Assembly: GCF_002812805.1 (NCBI RefSeq)
Contig: NZ_NMUM01000004.1
Coordinates: 1-64,000 of the forward strand
Reading direction: 5' to 3'
Length of the DNA stretch: 64,000 bases
From: Microbacterium lacus
Lineage (GTDB): Bacteria; Actinomycetota; Actinomycetes; Actinomycetales; Microbacteriaceae
Of this stretch, positions 57,364-64,000 are shown piece by piece (positions within the stretch are counted from its first letter, which is position 1; every line of letters begins with the position of its first letter). Under the pieces are notes generated by a model, which was not told the DNA's origin, searched no databases, and worked only from the letters and a program-made list of their open reading frames with translations. The translations under genes and the position numbers were made by a program.

Positions 57364-60300
57364 TGGGTTTCGACAACCCGCCCGTGCCGTGGTCAGAGCT
57401 CGAACGCGTACTCAGTGGCCGAAGGCCCGATCCGACCCCGCCGAACGCGGACGGCGGGGACAGCCCGGCGTGGTCGCGCAAACGCTCGGCCTACGTCAAA
57501 CCGCCCGTGCTGCGCCCCGACGTCACCGTTCCCTACGCCGAACTGCACGCGCACACGTCGTACTCGTTCCTCGACGGCGCATCCTCACCCGAAGACCTGG
57601 TCGAAGAGGCCGAGCGGCTGGGCCTGCACGCCCTCGCGGTGACCGATCACGACGGTTTTTACGGGATCGTACGCTTCGCCGAGGCCGCAGAGGCCTTTGC
57701 CCTCCGCACCGTTTTCGGTGCCGAGCTCTCGCTCGAACTCACCCGACCGCAGAAGGGCGAGCCCGAACCCGAGGGGGCGCACCTGGTCGTCCTCGCGCGC
57801 GGCGAAGAGGGGTACCACCGCCTAGCCGGAGCCATCACGACCGCGCAGCTGCGGGGGGCCGAGAAGGGGCGACCCGTCTACGATCTCGAGGAGCTCGCCG
57901 CTCAGTCCGGCGCGGGCGGGGGCGGGCGAGCCGGGAGTTCCGACGGGCACTGGGCGGTGCTGACCGGATGCCGCAAGGGGGCCGTGCGGCGGGCGCTCGA
58001 GGCCGAGGGGGTTGATGGCGCCGCCCGCGAACTCGATCGCCTGGTCGCGTTGTTCGGTCGTGACAGCGTGCACGTCGAGCTGACCGACCACGGCGATCCG
58101 CTCGATTCGCGCCGCAACGACGCCCTCGCCGAACTCGCCGTCGAGCGACGCCTGAGCCTCATCGCCACGAACAACGTCCACTACGCAGCCCCCGAACGCG
58201 CCCGACTCGCGGCTGCGGTTGCGGCCGTACGGGCCAACCGCAGCCTCGACGAACTGGACGGATGGCTGCCAGCACATCACGCCGCGCACCTGCGCTCGGG
58301 TGCCGAGATGCACGCCCGCTTCGCCCGGTACCCCGGCGCCGTGGCCCGCACCGTGCCCCTGGCCGACGAGCTCGCCTTTCCCCTGCGCCGCGCGAAGCCC
58401 GCACTGCCGCGGCAGGAGGTGCCCGAGGGACACACACCGATGTCGTGGCTGAGGCATTTGGTGTGGCAGGCCGTGCCGAAGACCTACCCCCGGCTGAGCG
58501 CGGACGAGCGGGCGCGGATCGAGGGCGAACTCGACGTCATCGAGCGCAAGGACTTCCCCGGCTATTTCCTGATCGTGCACGATATCGTCGCCGAAGCCCG
58601 CCGCCGAGGCATCCTGTGTCAGGGGCGCGGGTCCGCGGCGAACAGCGCCGTCTGCTTCCTGCTGAACATCACGGCCGTCGACCCGATCTACTACCGGCTG
58701 CCGTTCGAGCGGTTCCTGTCGTCGCTGCGCGACGAAGAACCCGATATCGACGTCGACTTCGACTCCGACCGCCGCGAAGAAATCATCCAGTGGGTCTACG
58801 CACGCTACGGTCGCGATCGCGCCGCGCAGGTCGCGAACGTCATCCAGTACCGGCCGAAGAACGCCGTGCGCGACATGGCGAAGGCGCTCGGCCATTCGCC
58901 GGGACAACAAGATGCCTGGTCGGCCCAGGTCGAGCGGTGGGGGGCCGAGCTGACGTCGTCCGACCACGACATCCCCGACCAGGTGATCGAGTACGCGACC
59001 GAGCTGCTCAAGGCACCCCGGCACCTCGGCATCCACTCGGGCGGCATGGTGCTGACCGACCGGCCCGTCGGCGAGGTCGTGCCGATCGAACACGCGCGGA
59101 TGCCGGGGCGCACGGTCATCCAATGGGACAAGGACGACGCGGCCTGGATGGGCCTGGTCAAGTTCGACCTGCTGGGGCTCGGCATGCTCGCCGCCCTGCA
59201 GCACTGCTTCGACCTGATCCGCGATGCGACGGGCGAGCAGTGGGAACTCGCGACGCTGCCGAAGGAAGAGCCGGCCGTGTTCGACATGCTGTGCCGGGCG
59301 GATTCGATCGGGGTGTTCCAGGTCGAATCGCGCGCGCAGATGGGGCTGCTTCCGCGCCTCCAACCCCGGGCGTTCTACGACCTCGTGGTCGAGATCGCGC
59401 TCATCCGCCCCGGTCCGATACAGGGCGGTGCGGTGCATCCGTTCGTCCGCCGCAAGCTCGGCCGCGAGGCCATCACATATCCGCATCCGAAGCTCGAACC
59501 CGTGCTCGAACGAACGCTCGGCGTGCCGGTCTTTCAGGAGCAGCTGATGCAGATCGCGATGGCGGTCGGCGGATGCACGGGCGAAGAGGCCGACCTGCTC
59601 CGCCGCGCGATGGGGTCCAAACGCGGGCTCGAGAAGATCGATTCGCTCCGCGACCGCCTGTACGAGGGCATGGCCTCGAACGGACTGACCGGCGAGGTCG
59701 CCGACGACATCTACGCCAAGATCCAGGCGTTCGCGAACTTCGGCTTCGCCGAGTCGCACTCGCTCTCGTTCGGGCTGCTGGTGTACGCGAGTTCCTGGAT
59801 CAAGCTGCACTATCCCGCGGCTTTTCTTGCGGGCTTGCTGCGATCGCAGCCGATGGGCTTCTACTCCCCCGCCACCCTCGTCGCCGACGCCCGGCGTCAC
59901 GGTGTGGAGGTGCTGCGGCCCGACCTGCAGCGCTCGGGCGTGACCGAGCTGCTCGAGCCCGTGACCGACGACGCGCCGGGCGCGGGCAGCGGCTCAGCGT
60001 CGGGGATTCGGCGAGCGTCGGATGCCGCAGCCCCGAATCCTCCGACGCCGGGCGGATCTCCGACGCTCGGCGGGGGCGAGCGCGAGGGCGTACGCGGGCC
60101 CGATGCTCCGGCCCGAGGGACGCGTCGCCCCACGGGGCTCGACGCGTGCCGCGACCCGGAACAGCCCCATCCGGGCCTGTTCGACATCACAGCACCGGAT
60201 GTCTCGGCCGCGCATCGCCGCGACGGCGCCTTCGCCGTGCGCCTGGGTTTGAAGGGTGTCACCGGCATCGGCGAGGCGACCGCGCAGAGGATGGTGGCTG

Positions 60301-60935
60301 AGAGGGATGCCCGCGGCCCGTATCGCGATCTGCACGATCTGGTGCGGCGCACCGACGCCACCGCCGCCCAGCTCGAAGCCCTCGCGACCGCCGGGGCTTT
60401 CGAGTGCCTGGGACTGACCCGCCGCGAGGCGATCTGGCTCGCGGGTTCGGCCGCGCAGGATCGCTCCGAGTTTCTGCCCGGCACGATGATCGCCGTGCAG
60501 CCTCCGCTCTTCCCCGACCTGACCGGCTACGACACCCTGGCCGCGGATCTCTGGGCCACGGGCGTCTCGACGGGCGACCACCCCCTCGCGCACTATCGTC
60601 CCGACCTCGACAAGCGAGGTGTGCTGTCGTCCGAGGCCATGCGGACGCACGAGGAGGGCCGCCGCGTCGAGGTCGCGGGACTCGTGACGCACCGGCAACG
60701 CCCGGCTACGGCATCCGGGGTCACGTTCCTCAATCTCGAGGACGAGCACGGGCTCGTCAACGTGATCTGCACGGTCGGCGTCTGGAACCGCTATCGCCGC
60801 GTCGTGCGTGACAGCCCGGCGCTCATTGCCCGGGGCATGTTGGAGCGCTCCCCCGAGGGGGTGACGAACCTCGTGGCGGATGGCTTCGAAGACCTGCGGG
60901 TGGGCGTGCGACACAACTCCCGGGACTTCCGGTGA
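57363..60935 (+). CDS. dnaE2: DnaE2, error-prone DNA polymerase III alpha-type
   Basis: 1190-aa C-family polymerase responsible for SOS-induced mutagenesis. N-terminal PHP domain (YAELHAHTSYSFLDGASS), palm with catalytic acidic PDIDVDFDSDRRE (D461, D463, D465), fingers and the C-terminal OB domain (FLNLEDEHGLVNVICTVGVW). Shorter than replicative DnaE1 and lacking its tau-binding tail, as expected. A low-complexity Gly/Pro/Arg/Ala linker of about 65 residues (about 873-938) interrupts the region before the helix-hairpin-helix (LKGVTGIGEATAQRM). Co-expressed with imuA' and imuB from the LexA-controlled promoter. Confidence 0.96.
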   Translation: MGFDNPPVPWSELERVLSGRRPDPTPPNADGGDSPAWSRKRSAYVKPPVLRPDVTVPYAELHAHTSYSFLDGASSPEDLVEEAERLGLHALAVTDHDGFYGIVRFAEAAEAFALRTVFGAELSLELTRPQKGEPEPEGAHLVVLARGEEGYHRLAGAITTAQLRGAEKGRPVYDLEELAAQSGAGGGGRAGSSDGHWAVLTGCRKGAVRRALEAEGVDGAARELDRLVALFGRDSVHVELTDHGDPLDSRRNDALAELAVERRLSLIATNNVHYAAPERARLAAAVAAVRANRSLDELDGWLPAHHAAHLRSGAEMHARFARYPGAVARTVPLADELAFPLRRAKPALPRQEVPEGHTPMSWLRHLVWQAVPKTYPRLSADERARIEGELDVIERKDFPGYFLIVHDIVAEARRRGILCQGRGSAANSAVCFLLNITAVDPIYYRLPFERFLSSLRDEEPDIDVDFDSDRREEIIQWVYARYGRDRAAQVANVIQYRPKNAVRDMAKALGHSPGQQDAWSAQVERWGAELTSSDHDIPDQVIEYATELLKAPRHLGIHSGGMVLTDRPVGEVVPIEHARMPGRTVIQWDKDDAAWMGLVKFDLLGLGMLAALQHCFDLIRDATGEQWELATLPKEEPAVFDMLCRADSIGVFQVESRAQMGLLPRLQPRAFYDLVVEIALIRPGPIQGGAVHPFVRRKLGREAITYPHPKLEPVLERTLGVPVFQEQLMQIAMAVGGCTGEEADLLRRAMGSKRGLEKIDSLRDRLYEGMASNGLTGEVADDIYAKIQAFANFGFAESHSLSFGLLVYASSWIKLHYPAAFLAGLLRSQPMGFYSPATLVADARRHGVEVLRPDLQRSGVTELLEPVTDDAPGAGSGSASGIRRASDAAAPNPPTPGGSPTLGGGEREGVRGPDAPARGTRRPTGLDACRDPEQPHPGLFDITAPDVSAAHRRDGAFAVRLGLKGVTGIGEATAQRMVAERDARGPYRDLHDLVRRTDATAAQLEALATAGAFECLGLTRREAIWLAGSAAQDRSEFLPGTMIAVQPPLFPDLTGYDTLAADLWATGVSTGDHPLAHYRPDLDKRGVLSSEAMRTHEEGRRVEVAGLVTHRQRPATASGVTFLNLEDEHGLVNVICTVGVWNRYRRVVRDSPALIARGMLERSPEGVTNLVADGFEDLRVGVRHNSRDFR

Positions 60936-60972
60936 CCGGCAAACGCACTCGTCACCGCCCGCATGATCCGCC

Positions 60973-60978
60973 TAGACT
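60973..60978 (+). promoter_or_regulatory. leaderless -10 box of the dienelactone hydrolase gene
   Basis: TAGACT, then GCCGCC (6 nt), then GTG 60985. Confidence 0.65.
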
Positions 60979-60984
60979 GCCGCC

Positions 60985-61725
60985 GTGGGTGAGCGCATCG
61001 AGATCAACGGAGTCCGTGTCTATCGTGCTGAGCCGGCGGGTCCGCCACGTGGGGCGGTTATCGTCATCCATGAGATCTGGGGGCTGGTCGACCAGATCAC
61101 GCGGATCGCAGACCGGTGGGCGGACGAGGGATACCTGGCGCTCGCGCCCGACCTGCTGAGCGATATCGGGGTCACCCCCGAGGTCGGCGAAGAACTCGCC
61201 GCCCTGAACGCCGACCCCGACGACGAGAAACGGGCATCGCTCCAGCCCCGTCTGCGGGAGGCGCTCGCGCCGATTCGCTCCCCCGAGTACGCAGCGGCCG
61301 CCGTGGCCCGCCTACGAGCCGTCGTCGACCACCTCGCCACCCTTCCGGCCGTGGATGGACGCATTGCCGTGACCGGCTTCTGCTTCGGCGGAACCTACAG
61401 CTTCGCTCTCGCCGCCGACGATGATCGTGTCCGCGCAGCGGTTCCGTTCTACGGCACGGCTCCCGAACCCGATGCCATCGCGCGGATCTCGTGCCCCGTC
61501 CTCGCGTTGTACGGCGAGCTCGACCCGGCGATCGTCGAGCGGCTGCCGGAGGTTCGCGAGGTCATGCGGGCGAACGACATCGAATTCTCGGACCACGTCT
61601 ACCCCGGCGCCCGCCACGCGTTCTTCAACGAGACCAATCCGAATACCTACGACCCGGATGTCGCCGCCGACGCATGGCTGAGGGCCACGACCTTCGTCGG
61701 GGATCAGCTGCGCGGAGCGAGCTGA
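60985..61725 (+). CDS. dienelactone hydrolase family protein
   Basis: 246-aa alpha/beta hydrolase. Nucleophile Cys in GFCFGGTYS (about residue 133), catalytic Asp in GELDPAI and His in ARHAFF make the Cys-Asp-His triad typical of this family. IHEIWGLVDQI near the N-terminus carries the family Glu. Family members hydrolyse dienelactone in chlorocatechol breakdown or have unrelated house-keeping roles; no catabolic genes are nearby, so the substrate is not assigned. Leaderless GTG start. Confidence 0.88.
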   Translation: MGERIEINGVRVYRAEPAGPPRGAVIVIHEIWGLVDQITRIADRWADEGYLALAPDLLSDIGVTPEVGEELAALNADPDDEKRASLQPRLREALAPIRSPEYAAAAVARLRAVVDHLATLPAVDGRIAVTGFCFGGTYSFALAADDDRVRAAVPFYGTAPEPDAIARISCPVLALYGELDPAIVERLPEVREVMRANDIEFSDHVYPGARHAFFNETNPNTYDPDVAADAWLRATTFVGDQLRGAS

Positions 61726-61796
61726 GCGCGCGGCACACCGAGCGCGACACTCGGGGCGCGGGCCGACCGGAGCCGGATGGACCCCGGGCCCGACGC

Positions 61797-61934
61797 TCAG
61801 GGGCGCGGGCGACGCGTGTCGTAGGCCCAGTCCTCGGCGATCGCGCCGCGATCATCGCGCAGGACGGCGGCGATCGTCGCGGTGACGACGAGTGCAACCA
61901 GAACGAACGCGACGAGCAGGACGACGATGAGCAT
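61797..61934 (-). CDS. 45-aa membrane microprotein
   Basis: Short gene with a good ribosome site (GGAGG 5 nt before ATG 61934). The peptide is one hydrophobic helix (MLIVVLLVAFVLVALVVTAT) followed by a soluble charged tail ending YDTRRPRP. No family recognised. It is divergent from the pyruvate oxidase gene across a 319-bp gap that contains repeated TGGAC/GTCCA half-sites. Confidence 0.65.
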   Translation of the reverse strand: MLIVVLLVAFVLVALVVTATIAAVLRDDRGAIAEDWAYDTRRPRP

Positions 61935-61988
61935 GAGTGCCTCCGGGGCTGAATGCGGATGACCCGATCCGACCGCATCGTCACGATC

Positions 61989-62097
61989 TGGACAACAGTC
62001 CAATCGAAGTGGACTGGCCGCCCGCTCGCATGATCCGCCATATTCCGCAGCATTTCTGATCGCCCCCGGGCCACTCGCATCCAATTGGACCGATCCA
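61989..62097. promoter_or_regulatory. TGGAC/GTCCA half-site array upstream of poxB
   Basis: The 319-bp divergent gap 61935-62253 has no gene. It contains TGGAC-AACA-GTCCA (61989-62002), GTCCA-ATCGAAG-TGGAC (61998-62014), TCCAATTGGA (62080-62089) and TGGA-CCGA-TCCA (62086-62097). These overlapping inverted pairs look like operator sites for a dimeric regulator acting on poxB, the 45-aa gene or both. Confidence 0.55.
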
Positions 62098-62253
62098 GCG
62101 GTCGATATGTTGCACTGTCACTCATCGACGTTCGGGGCACACAAGACGGTCGATCCGTGACAGCGGAGCGGGTTGAGAGCCGAGCGCAACCCCCATCCCG
62201 TCGCGCGCGGCGGGCGTATCGTGGCCGACGAATCGCCCGCGAAAGGATCCCCG

Positions 62254-63987
62254 ATGTCGCACACGGTCGCAGAACTGTTCGTCGAGACGCTGAAGAGCGC
62301 TGGCGTCACCCGAATCTGGGGGCTGCCGGGTGACTCGCTCAACGGATTCACCGACGTTCTACGCCGAGACAAGAGCATCCGATGGATGCACGTGCGGCAC
62401 GAAGAATCCGCAGCCTTCGCGGCCGCCGCAGAGGCCGAGATGACCGGAGATCTCGCCGTTGTCGCGGGCAGCGGGGGTCCCGGCAATCTGCACTTCATCA
62501 ACGGCCTGTTCGACGCTCAGCGCAGTCGTGTTCCCGTGCTCGCGATCGCCTCGCACCTGCCGACCGCCGAGATCGGGAGCAATTACTTTCAAGAGACACA
62601 CCCGCAAGAGCTGTTCCGCGAATGCAGCGTCTACAGCGAGCTGGTCTCAGACCCGAGCCAACTCCCGTGGGTGCTGGAGATCGCCATGCGCACAGCGGTC
62701 GAGAAGCGCGGAGTCGCGGCCGTCGTCGTGCCCGCAGACGTGTTCTTCGCGGATGCACCAGACCGCCGCCCGTCCGCCCCGATCCGCGCCGCTGCACCGA
62801 GCGTCGTGCCCGCCGAGTCCGAGTTGCGCGCCGCCGCCGACCTGCTCGACGCGGCAGGCAAGGTCACGATTCTCGCGGGCGCCGGCGTCGCCGGAGCCCA
62901 TGCCGAGGTCATGGCGCTGGCAGAGAGACTCCAGGCGCCGATCGTGCACGCCTATCGCGGCAAGCAGCACATCGAATACGACAATCCCTACGACGTCGGC
63001 ATGACCGGACTGCTCGGCTTCGCTTCGGGCTACCGCGCAATGGAGCATTGCGACACACTGCTGATGCTCGGCACGGATTTTCCCTACCGCCAGTTCTATC
63101 CGAGCAAGGCGAAGATCCTCCAGATCGACATCCGCGGCGAGCAGCTCGGGCGTCGCACCCCGATCGATCTCGGCCTGGTCGGCGGTGTGCGCGAGACTGC
63201 GGCGGCGCTTCTCCCGCTCCTGCGCGAGGGCCGCCGCGACGCGCACCTGAAGGATTCCGTGGCGCACTACGCCAAGACGCGTCGAGAGCTCGACGGGTTT
63301 GCCAATGACGACGGCAAACAGCCCATCCATCCGCAATACGTCGCACGACTGATCGACGAGCTCGCCGCCCAGGACGCCGTCTTCACGGCGGATGTCGGCA
63401 CGCCTGTGATCTGGGCTGCGCGCTACCTGCGCATGACCGAGAAGCGACGCCTGATCGGATCGTTCACGCACGGTTCTATGGCGAATGCCCTGCCTCACGC
63501 GCTCGGCGCACAGGCGGTCGATCCGAAGCGTCAGGTGATCGCGCTCGCGGGCGACGGGGGCCTGGCGATGCTGATGGGCGATCTGCTCTCCATCCGCCAG
63601 AACGACCTGCCCATCAAGATCGTCGTGTTCAACAACTCATCGCTGAACTTCATCGAACTCGAGATGAAAGCGGCGGGGATCGTTCCCTTCGGCACCGAAC
63701 TCCATAACCCGGACTTCGCCGAGGTCGCGCGATCGATGGGCATCGGAGGCATCCGCGTCGAGAAAGCGTCCGAGCTGGAAGACGCCTTGACGAGCGCATT
63801 CGCGGATCCCGGCCCGGTACTGATCGACGTCGTCGTGGCGCGTGACGAGCTCTCGATCCCGCCGTCGGTCACGGCCGCACAGGCAAAGGGGTTCGCGCTC
63901 TACGCCCTGCGCACGGTGATGTCGGGACGGGGCGACGAGCTGCTCGACCTCGCCGACACCAACGTCTGGCGCCGCATCTTCGGCTGA
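62254..63987 (+). CDS. poxB: ThDP-dependent pyruvate oxidase/dehydrogenase (PoxB-like)
   Basis: 577-aa thiamine diphosphate enzyme. Start ATG 62254 has AAAGGA 7 nt upstream; a longer frame was rejected. N-terminal PYR domain with catalytic Glu in VRHEESAAFAAAAEAEMTG, a central FAD-type domain (VTILAGAGVAGAHAEVMALA) and the C-terminal PP domain with the ThDP motif GDGGLAMLMGDLLSI ... VVFNNSSLNFIELEM. The C-terminus resembles PoxB, which feeds electrons to quinone while making acetate and CO2, rather than the H2O2-forming Lactobacillus enzyme; acetolactate synthase is less likely because VVFNNSSLN and the tail fit PoxB. Expression is probably controlled by the TGGAC/GTCCA sites upstream. Confidence 0.88.
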   Translation: MSHTVAELFVETLKSAGVTRIWGLPGDSLNGFTDVLRRDKSIRWMHVRHEESAAFAAAAEAEMTGDLAVVAGSGGPGNLHFINGLFDAQRSRVPVLAIASHLPTAEIGSNYFQETHPQELFRECSVYSELVSDPSQLPWVLEIAMRTAVEKRGVAAVVVPADVFFADAPDRRPSAPIRAAAPSVVPAESELRAAADLLDAAGKVTILAGAGVAGAHAEVMALAERLQAPIVHAYRGKQHIEYDNPYDVGMTGLLGFASGYRAMEHCDTLLMLGTDFPYRQFYPSKAKILQIDIRGEQLGRRTPIDLGLVGGVRETAAALLPLLREGRRDAHLKDSVAHYAKTRRELDGFANDDGKQPIHPQYVARLIDELAAQDAVFTADVGTPVIWAARYLRMTEKRRLIGSFTHGSMANALPHALGAQAVDPKRQVIALAGDGGLAMLMGDLLSIRQNDLPIKIVVFNNSSLNFIELEMKAAGIVPFGTELHNPDFAEVARSMGIGGIRVEKASELEDALTSAFADPGPVLIDVVVARDELSIPPSVTAAQAKGFALYALRTVMSGRGDELLDLADTNVWRRIFG

Positions 63988-64000
63988 TCTGTCTGTCTAC

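Noticed and set aside
57822..59900. 692-codon minus-strand open frame
   Set aside because: Antisense shadow of dnaE2, whose catalytic residues define the real frame.
1..64000. CRISPR arrays, tRNA or rRNA genes, prophage modules
   Set aside because: No regularly spaced direct repeats, no tRNA-like cloverleaf with adjacent anticodon and TTCRANY arm, and no phage structural genes were recognised by eye; a dedicated search would be needed to exclude a tRNA completely.

Overview
The window is high-GC chromosomal DNA of an actinobacterium, most likely Microbacteriaceae (Microbacterium-like). The gene content and order fit: an mraZ-to-murG division and cell-wall cluster, a PknL/Rv2175c/class II AroG neighbourhood, a GarA-MerR-MerR regulator block and an ImuA'-ImuB-DnaE2 mutasome. 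GTG starts are frequent. Many promoters have a TAGNCT-type -10 box exactly 6-7 nt before the start codon, which indicates leaderless mRNAs. No rRNA, tRNA, CRISPR array or prophage was seen.

Layout: an IS30-family element fills the left edge (about 2-1284). Next comes the minus-strand cluster mraZ-rsmH-ftsL-like-ftsI-murF-mraY-murD-ftsW-murG (11.7 to 1.3 kb), mostly joined by 4-nt start/stop overlaps, with three GTGGRG repeats in front of mraZ and no murE between ftsI and murF. A signalling and metabolism block follows (12-24 kb): DUF3040 protein, polyprenyl diphosphate synthase, Rv2175c-like DNA-binding protein, a LysM wall protein, a PASTA Ser/Thr kinase, an orphan nuclease-like gene between two 63-bp palindromes, AroG, PlsC, ROK glucokinase, acyl-CoA ligase and peptide deformylase. 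From 24 to 35 kb are a MinD-like ATPase with a long acidic N-terminus, pyruvate carboxylase, a ParA-like ATPase, two MerR regulators, a GarA-type FHA protein, a CopC-like protein and dihydrolipoyl dehydrogenase. From 34.7 to 40.7 kb are a CYTH protein, a 71-aa protein, alpha-glucan phosphorylase, a glutamine amidotransferase, NAD(P)HX epimerase and a YihY/BrkB membrane protein.

The most distinctive region (40.9-52.4 kb) is a type IV pilus locus. It has pilB on the plus strand and two minus-strand operons: pilA-pilD-pilN-pilO-pilT-pilC, and pilV-pilW-pilX-pilM plus an overlapping 38-codon membrane-protein ORF. The two operons are preceded by near-identical promoters (TTGACW, 18-bp spacer, CATGAT) that enclose a 16-bp palindrome ATGAGA-N4-TCTCAT. 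Two more copies of the palindrome (one with a longer spacer) and four helically phased TTGAG repeats lie in an AT-rich block upstream of pilA. This looks like a dedicated, undescribed pilus regulatory circuit.

The right end (52.6-64 kb) carries a glycosyltransferase, small membrane proteins, the SOS mutasome imuA'-imuB-dnaE2 behind a LexA box, a dienelactone hydrolase, a 45-aa membrane protein and a ThDP-dependent pyruvate oxidase/dehydrogenase. Long palindromes of 60-80 bp sit at the 3' ends of genes across the window, mostly between convergent genes.
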